Assembly: GCF_013426205.1 (NCBI RefSeq)
Contig: NC_089428.1
Span: 1,860,001-1,924,000, forward strand
Reading direction: 5' to 3'
Length of the DNA: 64,000 nucleotides
Origin: Metarhizium brunneum
Lineage: Eukaryota > Ascomycota > Sordariomycetes > Hypocreales > Clavicipitaceae
The notes beneath the pieces were generated by a model. That model was given only the letters and a program-made list of their open reading frames with translations. It was not told where the DNA came from and searched no databases. Shown here one piece after another: positions 11,837 through 22,943 of the stretch (positions are counted from its first letter, which is position 1; each line of letters starts with the position of its first letter). A program made the translations under genes and the position numbers.

Positions 11837-12030
11837 TGTTACACGGAAATGGCTGATTACACAAGGGCTACGGTCACGAGACCTAGGGCAAAGTCCCTCA
11901 CCGACTTCTTGTATAAATAGACGTCTTCGGTCCCTCAAGGCCTTGAGGAAAACCAAGGACCTTTGATACCAAAGACTGTTATTAGTTGAATTGAGCTATT
12001 GCTCCAAGCCCTCTTCGAGCCCTTGTCTCA
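11837..12030 (-). repeat. Solo LTR, copy A, with 5-bp target duplication
   Basis: Read on the minus strand the element runs TGAGACAAGGGCT ... CCGTGTAACA, 194 bp, and is flanked on both sides by AGCAG (plus strand 11832-11836 and 12031-12035), a 5-bp target-site duplication. It shares the blocks ACAAGGGCT, GGTAT(C/T)AAAGG(T/C)CCTTGGTTTTCC, AAGTCGGTGAGGGAC and CCTAGGTCTCGTGACCG with copy B at 43582-43790, in opposite orientation, and part of them with 37583-37683. TG...CA ends plus the duplication indicate an LTR retrotransposon remnant left by LTR-LTR recombination. The element contains a TATA-like TTTATACAAG, as LTR promoters do. No internal gene is present. Confidence 0.75.
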
Positions 12031-12035
12031 AGCAG

Positions 12036-13834
12036 CGAGCACAAACCAAGGTGTATTGCATGGGCTTGCATATGTACGTAGTCTAATCCTTGAAGCAGAA
12101 TTCGAATATAGGTCTTAAAAGGGGCAGTGGCTTAAGGTAGTTTTGTCTTGCCAGGCAATTTGCTTTCTGAATAACCATAACGGCTGTCGCAAGGGTGTAA
12201 CGTGTAACTGCAAGTGTAAGATGCCGACACGTCTCCCCGTGGCGAGCTAATCTTGGCGCTTATAGCTGTATCGAAGACACGACGCTCTTGATGCTTACTA
12301 TTTGTTACAACTAAATAAATGTTCATATCCAACTTGTACGCTATATTCTCGTTCGTGGCATCGTGATTACAAATTTTCAAGGTAGCACACCGCTTCCGTC
12401 TCAGACACCTATGTCGAAAACAATATTAGCGATAAAAAATGTAAGCAGTTAGATGAGATGACAAATCTGAATAGAAAATACCTGCTAATATCCTGTGCCA
12501 ACTACACTGTAAATGTTAATTCCCAGCCAATTTTTACATTTAGTTAATATTTTGAGGAGAATATCACCAGGGTTTACCGGATCATAATGCGTAAAATTAC
12601 AGCCAGGCATTTTTTCCTCGTGAATAGGAGTTCCAGGGGGGAATATCTCGGGCGACGGAGTAGCTTGAGAGACGGAAGATCGACTCTAGCACATTCTAAA
12701 ATCAGCTGACAAAAAGCATCCGGAATAAATGTTGTTACAGGTGCCGTGATAGTCAGACCAAGAAGGAATAGTATGGCTACTGCGCGAGCGGCATGGATAT
12801 GTAATCAGCCGAGGCTTCTTGGTAGCTTTTGGCGCAGGTTCTGAGAGAAAACACGGAAGTAATAACGAGTAATGTTGTGACGTCGGTGCGGCGTTAACGT
12901 CAACGTGGCTGCCTTGGGCGCGGTTCGGAATTGCAACCAATAGAAATCTGGTCCGAATCCCGAGGTGCACAGGACCCGGTGTGGCTGAACAGCGGCCCTT
13001 GCCCGAATATCCCTAAATCCCGGCTTATGAGTGGTTCTTGACAGCTGGTGAATATTGACCGCTGACTCGTCAAATTTGTCCGGTCGTGAAAAGCGTAAAA
13101 AGTAAGAAACAAACACAGAAAATAGTACAAAGAAATATATCATAATTAATTAATAATTTCCCCTTCTGCCTGTTAGATTTACCTTTTTTATTTCTTGTCA
13201 TGTGACTAGACCTGAAGAATGTCGTCAATAGTATTACCCCTACTGGTAATACTAATTAGCCAGTGTCTTTACACTGGCTGGGATCAAGTTTCTTTCGCAG
13301 CTAGTAGAAGAATTCTGTTACGCTAACATGCTTCCCAGGAAGGTTTTGCCTGCGTTTATGCTTGGGCAAATTTGTTTGTTCTAGAACACACCCTAGGCGC
13401 CACAGCTAAGCCGAATATGGCTCAAGTTAAAAGTAGACTTTTGTATTGAGATTCCCGTGCCACGGTCCCTCTTCTTTGATTGCATGCGAGCATCTCGAAT
13501 TTACAAGGTATATATTTGGAGTGGAGACTACTACTACACAGGGAAATTGTAAAAATCTTCGTCCCCACCTAAATAACGCAATGCGGACATGGCGTCTTGT
13601 ATAATACTGAATTTGTAATAAATTTAAGGGCTGATTAATACGAGTGGCGTTGTATTAACCTTTCACATATATGGAATCGATTAATACTCACATGAAGCAA
13701 CGCGAGAGACACTAGATTACTTGTAGTTATTATATATATTACTCTCTCTATTGGACTTCTGTCTAATGCCTTGAACTTGAATGAAGTAAATTCTCCCCGA
13801 AATTAATTCATTTTATACCTACACAATTCACATT
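12036..13834. other. AT-rich gene-poor block
   Basis: No recognisable gene. Long A/T stretches (12.4-12.6 kb and 13.1-13.8 kb) resemble RIP-degraded repeat DNA. The last 60 bases form the leader of the hydrolase gene. Confidence 0.5.
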
Positions 13835-15113
13835 ATGGCTCGAAGTCTCCTGTTGTTGACAATTCTGAGCCTCACGACAGGACTGTCGGTGGCGAGGAGA
13901 TGTCAGAACATCACGATACCCATTTCAATCTCATCTCGCAACGGTGTCTTTAGTCTTGCCACTCCGGCTAATGACGTAGACGTCACCGACTTTGTGTTGA
14001 ACAACTTTCGAGCCGGTGTTAACTACACGGACGATGTGCTACAAGGCGTAAGTAAACTATACAGTTGTTATCTATATTATACATTTACTAATACTAAGCT
14101 ACAACAGTACAAAACGATCCAAGCCAACTATAATCTTGCAGCAACATACTGTACTCCAGAATCTGGACACGGCAAATCGCTTCAAGTGCTGACGCATGGC
14201 GTTGGTATTAATCGCTACTACTGGGACTTCTCGTACAACAATTACAACTACAGCTATGTCGACCGTGCCCTTGCGCAGGGCTATTCGACCCTTATATATG
14301 ATCGTCTTGGTGTCGGCGAATCGTCCCGCGGTGACCCCATCCAGGAACTTCAGGCCTCGCTCGAGGTCTCGGCTCTGCACCAGTTGACCAAACTGCTTCG
14401 CCAGTCCAAAGTGCCCGGGATAAAGACTAAATTCGACAAAATCTTCCATGTTGGCCATAGTTTCGGCTCAATATTAACGTATGGTCTCACAACAAAGTAC
14501 CCCGAGGATTCGGATGGGATCGTCCTCACAGGGTTCAGCATCGATGAAACCTTCTTCGCGTGGTTCGGCTACGCTTCCAATTGGGTCGTGGCAAACAGCA
14601 ATCCGGCCTTGAAGCAGTTTCCTAATGGCTACGTCGCTCTAGGGACTGCCCAAGCCTTTCAAGCAGTGGCATTTGCCCCATCCAACTTCGACCTCGCCCT
14701 TCCGGCTGCAGCAAACTCGATCGCGCAGCCTATTCCCATTGGTGAAATTCTCACCATAGGTAGCCCACAAGAAGTCTCGAATCCTTTCAAGGGCCCGGTT
14801 CTTGTTATAGATGGGGGTAAGATGATCTTGGCAATGCTATTAGGGTCATTACTGACGTTTTTGTTAGATCGAGACCTGATATTTTGTGGAGGGAATTGTT
14901 CGTCTTCTACGCCATCGGCCGCAGAGCTAGTCCGGCCAAAGTTTACCAAAGTAACTGACTTTGAGGCTGTGATTGTTCCTCAGACAGGGCATCTGCTAAA
15001 CTTTGTAAGTTGATACTGCGCTTTCTCGGGGGCAAAAGCTAACTCCGAACCAGGAATATAGCCATCCTGCTACATATAGTGCTATTATCAATTTTCTTAA
15101 CAGACATGTCTAG
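13835..15113 (+). CDS. Secreted alpha/beta hydrolase
   Basis: Exons 13835-14047, 14108-14816, 14868-15004 and 15054-15113 give 372 residues. Residues 1-20 are a signal peptide (ARSLLLLTILSLTTGLSVA). The fold is marked by LTHGVGINRYYWDF, the nucleophile elbow VGHSFGS, the acid strand VLVIDGDRD and a late His in TGHLLNF, so the Ser-Asp-His triad is complete. Several N-x-S/T sites fit secretion. The first intron (60 nt) has no stop and would add 20 residues if kept, but GTAAGT, CTAC and ACAG ends and family alignment (QG to YKTIQANYNLAATYC) argue for splicing. It sits alone inside AT-rich DNA, like many fungal accessory enzymes. Substrate unknown; a lipase/esterase-like role is likely. Confidence 0.85.
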
Positions 15114-16756
15114 GATAGCTCTATTCGTTGGAATCTAGTTGTGAAGCTACTGGGTTTTAACAGTTAGCGCAGCTTATTGCAAAAGGCTGAGCCCAATGTT
15201 ATGGGATAAGCCTGCCTGTGTTAGTTGAACAAGCAGGCTTGGCGTAGTTGCTGGATGTCATAATTGCTAATATTAGTAGTTTGAGAGGCTGGCCAGGCTG
15301 GGGAGTTTCTCGAATTAAAGATAAATGACACCAACGCTGCTGTCAATATACTTAGCTTGGACTGTTACACTTGTAAATAAAACTGCCTTTGTTAGTGAAG
15401 AGCTTTCTCTGGAGAACCCTTGTTGCATCTTCTTTCCGAGCGCGCCCCTGTGGCGCCGTATCTTGTTGATGTTGATCCAGACATGGAGCGCTTATACTCG
15501 CCTCTCGCTGTCATGGGCTGCAAGTTTAGTGGGAGATTTCAGTCACTAACCTTATTGAAGGGGAAATTCGGACTGGCTTGATGTCTGGCCAAGTTGATCT
15601 AACCAGGGTTGGCCGAACACTCTCTGCTTGCGCATCCCGCAGAGCTAGACGGCAGGTTCTATTCCATCATTGCCACCTACAGCTATCCCTCCGAAAACTT
15701 GCCATGGCCAATACTCCTGCAAACGAGCATCAAGCTCGAGAGCCCCGATGCAAGCGCTTGGATAATCTTGGCGCTGAGAAACCTAGTAGCCCCGTCAATC
15801 CTAATAGACAGCTCTTCAAGCCGTGCCTTCAATACCGCAGCCGACAAGAAGCATTCTAGAGATGTAGCAGCTCAACGATAGCCACTGAGTGTAGTCGTGT
15901 CTAGCAGTGGCGTCGCTCAGTCGGTGGCCTAGGTTCAGCCAGCACTCCAAATAGACAGGGGCTAGAGAAATATAAGCTCCTTACGCTGGAGGTTTGGTAA
16001 GTTTTTTTCAGCCCTCTTCTCTAGAGTTAGGAGCTTAAAGTCCTATGAGCTGGTAAATTTGAACACTTCAATTCCTCTATTCCTGCCAATCGATTGGGGA
16101 ATCGCACCCAGGTGACTCGTGGAGCCTGTGGCGCCTTGGTGTGGCCGAGAGCTGAATAGCAGTTCGCAGCTGAGCTCCAATAACATCAGCCTAGAAAAGT
16201 TTCAAACGAATCAACATAGAGATAATACATTTGACAGGAACGCCTTGGCAATATAGTTTCTCATTCTGGATTGGGCAGTCTGGGACTAACGGGTCGTCTT
16301 CACATTGCGCAGCGGCAGTAGCAACTGCATTCTATATATATCTGTTTCTTTTTCACTCAGCGTACCGCTCCGAGACATCTGCTACAGACGTATCAGTTTT
16401 AGAATAGCGAATTATGCGATGAGATACACTGAGCTGCTTTTCTTGCGCCCCCCCCCCCCTAACAGCATGACAACCTCGTAAATACACAAATTGTTCTGAA
16501 ATACCGCGGGTTACACACCTCTTTCCGTCGATTGCGTCGTGTTGCCGGAAAGTTCCGTTTCTCAGCGGAAGATACAGCTTGTTTGTGTGGCGTCAGGGTG
16601 TGATCCAGCAGGGTCGCGTTGTCTCGAACTACTCGATTGCCAGTGAATAAAAGAGGGTGCTCACCCTCTCTGGAGATTTTGATCAATTTTCAATCTGTCC
16701 TACTCCTTGGACACTTAAATCAGCTATGATGCTATTTATCTACCCCTTACAAAGAG
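15114..16756. other. Gene-poor block with poly-C run
   Basis: No supported gene. A frame at 15609-15881 looks weakly protein-like but has no motif or start context. A run of 12 C lies at 16448-16459. Confidence 0.45.
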
Positions 16757-17218
16757 ATGGCACTACAATCTATGTCCCCAGACTACGATATTCCATTGCC
16801 TACCATACGGAAGGATGGGATAACAATACTATTTGACAATACTTCGACAGAAGCTTCCAACATCGAGTTTGTTTTTCGATTTCAATCAAGACTTCAATTT
16901 GCCAGCTAATTATTCAGTAGCATTGTGTTCATTCATGGCCTCACTGGCCATCCCAAGGACACATGGAGCCACGACGAGACGGGCTTCTTCTGGCCGTGGG
17001 AACTTCGGAAGGAACTCGAAACTGTTAGGGTCATGAAATTTGGGTACGATGCAAGCTTTGACAATGCTACAAAAAACTTTATACGAATAAAAGACATCGC
17101 TGCCGCATTCACCGATAGTCTCGTGAACAAGCGAAGAACTACAGAGGTTATAAAAAATAAACTCGTCACCAAAATAGACACCCTGCCACTCGCTGCCCCG
17201 CACGTCCTGTTAAAATAG
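16757..17218 (+). pseudogene. Truncated NLR-type N-terminal alpha/beta hydrolase domain
   Basis: ATG at 16757, exon 16757-16866, intron 16867-16917 (GTTTGT...GCTAAT...TTCAG), then 16918-17218, total 136 residues. After the splice comes VFIHGLTGHPKDTW, FWPWELRKEL and VMKFGYDA, the start of the lipase-like (DUF676-related) domain that opens many fungal NACHT/ankyrin or NACHT/TPR proteins. The domain stops after NKRRTTEV; the Ser-bearing GHSLGG motif and any NACHT are missing, and the tail is unrelated. Either a broken gene or a small leftover domain. Such proteins act in heterokaryon incompatibility and self/non-self recognition in fungi; this copy lacks the catalytic Ser and is probably not active as a hydrolase. 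Confidence 0.65.
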
Positions 17219-17835
17219 CCGTTTCTAGGTTAGTCTTTTGGGGATAACCGTATTGCTAGTGGATCCTGATCCGGCAGACCGGGTAACAAGTTATTAATAC
17301 ACGTCCCCACAGCGCGGCACTGCCAGGCCAAGAACAAGCATCATGATTTCGTCAAGATCTGTAGTTAACAATGAGTCTCGTAATACAACCATTGCAAGTG
17401 AAAGGGCAGTTGCGCAGAGTCTAGAATGCCGTCTATACACAAACCAATCGTCTTCAAGGCTCTTGCCATTCAATATCATGTGTTATACGTAGTTGCCTCT
17501 GATTGATTGTGGAGAGGCACCGATGAGCATTGCATCCGAATGTACAACGCGCTGGTACGGGAGCGTCGCAATCACCATCGGCCCATTTTCCCATTTTTCC
17601 ACAACAGCCACACTATAGTGCAACCAGACGTTATATCCTCCATGCAAATATTGGCACACGCTTGCTGGCAGTGCTCATAGGAGCAACTCCAGGAATAGAC
17701 TCAGACCTGCCTCACCCCACGATAGCCTGGTAAGTGTATAAAGCCGTCACTGAGTACGGCCAGATAGCCTTTTGCCCTCCATCTCAATACATTTCATCCC
17801 ATCCTTTTCCATCGTCCTACTTTCATTTTCGCACT
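17219..17835. other. Intergenic region with promoter of small secreted protein
   Basis: No gene is seen in the first 450 bases. The last 70 bases are a CT-rich leader (CCCTCCATCTC and following) of the gene at 17836. Confidence 0.5.
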
Positions 17836-18327
17836 ATGCCTTCCAAGCTCATTCTCACTGCTCTTGTGGCTATAACCTCAGCCCAAGTCATCATCAACGG
17901 CAAGACCATGGGAGGAGGATCAAGCAGCGGCGTGACTTGTCCCGGTGTCCTTCACGCCACGGCCAATAGCCAAGGCAGCAATACGTACTGCTGTGTCGGG
18001 GGCACGCTCAACCTTAGCAACTGCCCCGGCTGGCCTGTCTGCACTGGCCCAACCCGTTTCGACCCCAAGTCGACAACGCTCAGCTGCGCGGCGACGGTCC
18101 CTCTTACTGCGAGTGACTACAATGCGCGGGTTTCCAGCGCAAGCGACAGCTACTACAACGGGATTGCCAGCCCAACAAAGCCTGCTCAAACCAGCGCCTC
18201 TCCCACTGGCCGCGGTGGCGGTGTCAATTTCTCAGGAAACGTGACAGTTAGTGGCGCCGACATGATGCGCCCCGCGTGGATTCCTGTCATCGGCGGTGTG
18301 GTAGCTCTCGTGGCCGTGGGCTACTAA
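17836..18327 (+). CDS. Small cysteine-containing secreted, GPI-anchor-like protein
   Basis: A single exon of 163 residues. Residues 1-16 are a signal peptide (MPSKLILTALVAITSA). The mature part has six cysteines between residues 35 and 95 (including a CC pair in YCCVGG), several N-x-S/T sites, a Ser/Thr/Pro stretch about 105-135 and a hydrophobic C-terminus WIPVIGGVVALVAVGY preceded by small residues, the layout of a GPI-anchored wall or membrane protein. The longer open frame begins at 17734, but ATG 17836 follows a normal CT-rich leader and starts the signal peptide. Family not recognised. A structural wall protein or effector-like protein are both possible. Confidence 0.8.
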   Translation: MPSKLILTALVAITSAQVIINGKTMGGGSSSGVTCPGVLHATANSQGSNTYCCVGGTLNLSNCPGWPVCTGPTRFDPKSTTLSCAATVPLTASDYNARVSSASDSYYNGIASPTKPAQTSASPTGRGGGVNFSGNVTVSGADMMRPAWIPVIGGVVALVAVGY

Positions 18328-19063
18328 GTGACAGGGTTGTGTTTCATGATCAGTCAGTTTGCGGATTCAATGTCTCTAGACGGGGAGTTCCCTACATGCC
18401 GTCTGCCTGTGACTGCAGATTAGCTGCGTCGACTTGTACTTTTTCTCTTCATTTTGTGCCCAACTAGTTTACCAATAAAGAATCTGACGAGGTGGCAGTT
18501 TGGCTTCTCTTGGACATTTTGAAAAACAGTCCCCGTCTTTATCGCTTCCAGGTGCAGGTGTACGCGCACCCGAGAGTATGGACACCTAGCTATTGCATTA
18601 GATAAAATATGCGGTATAGTAAAGACCCGCTTATGTATTCCCACATATCCGTGGCGGTGCCGCGTCCCAGCATGCAGCCCGGTGGTTGACCGAGGTGGAA
18701 ATGCCGTAGTAGGAGGGTTACCGCCTTGGTTGTCCAGCTGAGACTGTTGTTGATGAGGTCAACCGAAGGGTGCCGCTTGCATGTGTGCACAAAATCACCG
18801 AGTGCACCGCCGGATCACCTTGTACGAAAAGCACTTGGGTAAACAAGCAAAAGCCAACATCACCGTCCTTTTTCCACAATCGTCTGTGGCAGCCAATCGT
18901 GGGCCTCTCGTGCATATGCGCTAAGCCCCTCTCGGATGCGGCCTAAGCCCTCTTAAGCCAAGTTTCAAACAGGTCTCGCGTGGCAAGGGGTTCTGAGGAT
19001 TTAAAAAGAAAGCATATCCCGATTAGGGTCCAGTTCCGACTGCACGGGAAGAGAGTAGCATCT
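18328..19063. other. Intergenic region, no gene seen
   Basis: Normal base composition and several short frames, none with a motif. The frame of the next gene stays open upstream to 18980, but the ATG at 19064 places the Zn cluster at the usual distance from the N-terminus. Confidence 0.5.
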
Positions 19064-20547
19064 ATGGAGCGCCCAACGCGGTCGAGAGCAGGATGTCGAC
19101 GTTGCAGAAGGGTCAGCCGCAAGTGTGATGAACACAAACCTACATGTGGCCGCTGCCAACGGCTACGCTTCGAATGCAATTACCAAACTCGCCTTGTCTG
19201 GGTACATGCAAAAGGGACTTCGCAAGAGGCAGCATCGCCCAAATCTCGTCACAGGCTTCCGGACAGGGAGCGACTGAGTACGATGAATGGGAGCGGAGCG
19301 GGAATCCAGAAAAGGACTGCCCCTCTCCAACCTTTGCCCGTGACAATGAGGAATGGGAACCGCGGGCACCTGCGTGTGTTTCCATCACACCAACCGACGA
19401 TTTTGATGCCGGATGTTCCCTACTGGGCTAACTCATTGGGCCTGGACCCGACTGATTTTGGTTTATTTCACGATTGTAAGTGGTCTCTTAGACAAGGCTT
19501 GCGTTTCCCTTGCTAACAAATCAACAGTTCTCCAGAATGGACAACGAATGCTTCATCATTCAAGCCTGTACTGTAATCCAATTATACATCATCTTCTTCC
19601 ACGGTGCCAGAGGTCCATGGCCTTGACTGCAGCCGTTCTTTGCTTCCAGGCTTCGCAAGTAGGCGGCGTCGAGAGCTTTGCAAAGTTTGACAAAGCCATG
19701 GTCCTCTATCGCAGCATGCCATCGGCCGAGGACATTACTTATGTACTGGACACGGGACTGATTATTTGCAATGCATCGGTATGTTGTAGAGCCGCCGGTG
19801 AAAATATGGCGCTAACGAAGACAGATGCATTTAGGCTACAAGTGGACGACACTGCTCCATCGCCTTTGCTGCCTTGCCGAAGTTTCACTTTGTTCCAATG
19901 GCAGAGGCGCAGACACAGACTACGCAAAACAATTGGAAGTGCTGGCATCCATGGATTTCGATTTGTGGATCATGGGAAGGCGGACGCCATCCAGACATGT
20001 ATGGGCCACGTGGTGCCTGGGAGGCAGTGGAATAGAACAAATTACTGGCTTGCCACGGTCATTGCTGGACCTGATGGCACTGTCTTGTTTGGGAACGGAC
20101 ATTTCTGCCGATATCCGACAGTGGATAACGACTCTGATGACGCAAGATACTGCTTCTGCAAGACGCCATATCTGGCAAGCTTGCGCTATTGCAACCCTGT
20201 TACACATGCACACCATGCATTTTGCCATTCTGAGTGACGTGGATGACCTCACAAGAGCGCTCAAGGCCCATATCGGGCAATTCAGAAGAGCCCTTCTGGT
20301 TGACAGAGACCTGAATGCAAGACAGGCCCTGTGGCCATTGTATGTTGTCGGCAAATCGGCAGTGGACGTAGATACCAGGCTGTACGTCAAAATGGAACTT
20401 GAAGGGCTAGGGTTATATGGTGACGCAGAGTCCAAGAATTGGATCCCCGCCATCCTGGAGGAGACATGGGCTCGAACCAATGCGGGCGAGCGTGTAACGA
20501 CAGATTCTGTGGCAATTGAACATGGTATCGAGCTGGGAATTTGGTAA
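19064..20547 (+). CDS. Zn(II)2Cys6 transcription factor
   Basis: Exons 19064-19475, 19528-19778 and 19825-20547 give 461 residues. The N-terminal DNA-binding cluster has Cys 11, 14, 21, 28, 31 and 38 with spacing C-x2-C-x6-C-x6-C-x2-C-x6-C; the residues after the second Cys are RRVSRKCDE. After a Ser/Pro linker, residues 125-460 are helical and match the Fungal_trans_2 layout (RSMALTAAVLCFQASQ, MHLGYKWTTLLHRL). An upstream in-frame ATG at 18980 would add 28 residues. Introns are 52 and 46 nt with good branch sites (GCTAAC). Neighbours are a small secreted protein and degraded DNA, so a target is not evident. Function: nuclear regulator, pathway unknown. Confidence 0.88.
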
Positions 20548-21764
20548 ATGTTGGGATTGGCGTGGATTCATTTCGGTCAGGTTGTCGCGCGGCAACGTAC
20601 GCGAGCGAGCGTACTCTCCTCTCTTTCTTAGCTTTACAAAGACAATTGGACTGCCACTTTGGCTTTCGTCAGAGGTCTTTCATACCCGCTGCCTGAGGCG
20701 CTGAGAGAGGACCAGAAAAGATTGACATTCTTTGAAGAATTTCCACTAATAGTACCCGATATCTTCTAGCTAGTCTGATACCTAGTCACGTTATACTATA
20801 ATTTTCTAACCACAAGGTAATAATGAGATGCCAGGACTACGTGCAACCAAACCAATAATAGATAGTGGGGGACTTGATGTCGATTAATACACTAATCACG
20901 TTACCTCGTGAGCAATATTGTTATGGTCTAGGCTTAAGCTTGACCTACATAGTTGACCGCGATGGTCCGTTTGGCCAGTCCAGCACAAATATATATAAAT
21001 AGACACTAGACACCCTAGCCTATGGTCTACTCGTTCTTGACCCATAAGCTGAGTTCCACGGCATTAATACGCCTCCCCAAATAGCTAACCGCTATATGCC
21101 CCAATCGAGGACTAGGTTTCCCTGCCAGGTTTCACCGCCACGCGCCACTATTATAGTCACACCCTTGACAGTTGTACCACGACGCCACCCGTGTCCTGTT
21201 AGCCTTGCCTTTTCTGGAATAATCAAGTTCGGATCTAGCTGACCCTGACGGCCATTCCAACACTACAAAAGCGTCTGGCGACTGGTACATGGCGCCAGTC
21301 GCCGCATCATGCCATCATGGTAAAGCACGCATTATACATGCATTAATCGAGTTATATTAGCACATGCCCTATTCTATATTTAGGGTCATTGGTGGTATAG
21401 TTTAGTCACGTAATTTACAAGTCACCTAGTGTCTTGTTATCCATGCACCTAATGACTATGATTAATTTTCAGGGCGCATCAAAACGCCCCAATCAAGAAG
21501 CCACACTCCGTTTTGCCCAAGCTGTACTATCCAATCGTGTTGAGCGATGCAGGAAAGAACAGGATTCGGTGTCAGCGCCATGTAAGTAATCAACCTTGCC
21601 GTTCAAAACTTTCTCTTTATGGGCTCGAAAGAGCCTGCTCAGGTCTCATGGAGCACATTGAGTGGTCTCCAGGGCTAGACAACGATACGCGTTGCAACTC
21701 ATGATTTCTAATTCTAGGTTCTGCGCATCACAGCAAGGAGCACTGTTATGAGAGAAAATAGTAT
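20548..21764. other. AT-rich gene-poor block
   Basis: No coding motif. High TA content, with GC-richer patches around 21.05-21.3 kb, as in degraded repeats. No clear boundary or terminal repeat found. Confidence 0.45.
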
Positions 21765-22407
21765 AAGAACTTGCAGGACGTCTACCTCACCCCCAGCGAG
21801 TAGGACATCCTGGGATACACGAACGCTGCCTTTCAGACGTGTTGGAAGATTCCAAAACCTACAATGGACCACTACGCCACTTGTGACCGCACCATGTTCA
21901 CTATGGACCTTTTCCACGGGCGCTATACGCAGGCTTTCCAAAAGCGGCATCACCAAGAGTTTCTGGAGGCGGACGACAGGGGTGCAGCAACATGGCAAAA
22001 CTCAGTCCCGGATCCTTGAATCCAGTACTCCATACATGGATAGACAGCGAGCGTCAGGTCTACCTCAAACAGCCCATATTGAAGAATCGTGAATAAATAA
22101 GCAGGGAGCAGATCGAAAAGGACAGGCAATGTTCCAAGGGCAGTGGATGGATCGATAGCAAGTGCGAGACGTTGTTTCGCTGTGACCAATATCTGGAGCG
22201 GCGGCGGGAGAAGGGCCTCAACCATCTCTCGGATGTTTACCTTGGGCTGGAAACTAAATTCTCCACAACCGACTTCTCTGGGTCCAACTAAAAGAGGAAT
22301 TCACTGCCTTCCAAGCAGAGATAGACACTGTGAACCTGGCGGACAATGCTTCTGTGGTGCAATTTCTAGTTCCCGTAGCGTCGGCAATCATGACCGAGCA
22401 CTAGGTA
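21765..22407 (+). pseudogene. Unrecognised broken protein-coding gene
   Basis: Three frame-shifted segments read as one protein. Segment one (frame of 21771, to about 22016) contains FQTCWKIPKPTMDHY, MFTMDLFHGRYTQAFQ and a TAG after PSE. Segment two (about 22039-22285) reads WIDSERQVYLKQPI, then a TAA, then CSKGSGWIDSKC and HLSDVYLGLETKF. Segment three (about 22285-22404) reads VQLKEEFTAFQAEIDTV and VVQFLVPVASAIMTEH, then TAG. Cys-rich, W- and aromatic-rich sequence with regular codon use suggests a once secreted or structured protein. The family is not recognised. Two in-frame stops and at least two frame changes not explained by introns make it a pseudogene in this strain. Confidence 0.5.
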
Positions 22408-22943
22408 AATGTCAAGGTGATATGATATAATTCTCTATATAGTACAAGCAGAAGGAGCAAAACACGCCCACTGAGCCAAGTCATGTTACGGGGTTCTCGG
22501 CCTTGATTACGCCAAGATGAAGAGTGTGGAAAGCGATGACTCGTAACCGTTTCATGTCACCCGACGCAACGAATTCTCCATGAGGCAACTGGGATGTGGT
22601 TCTCTGATATTCAATCATCTGTTGAGTCTTTGAAGGGTAATATCTAGCGACCCGTGGCTACTTGTCAAGCACCACTCCACAAATAACATGGCATCGCCTT
22701 TCGTATTGCTGAACTGCAGCGTGGGGCATCAATACCGGCCGCCCAGGTACAGCCTTCTTTGACGCGTATGCGAAGAAAGCTGGTAGGGGTACCAGACCCA
22801 TATTATGCCTCGGATATGATGGAGACAACATGGCGGACCGTCAGTAGTAACACTACCACAGCAATATATAATGAAGGAGCTTCGTCGTTGTTAAGATTAG
22901 CCCCAGCCACAACAACTGGTATAATCCAAGTCATTTGTTCACA
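22408..22943. other. Intergenic region before S41 peptidase gene
   Basis: No gene seen. It probably includes the promoter of the gene starting at 22944. Confidence 0.5.

Noticed and set aside
12686..13143. Overlapping minus-strand frames in the AT-rich block
   Set aside because: Hydrophobic runs come from A/T-rich codons; no family pattern.
15609..15881. 90-codon frame with YSIIATYSYPSENLPW in a gene-poor block
   Set aside because: Looks partly protein-like, but no family, no splice partners and no second conserved block were found.
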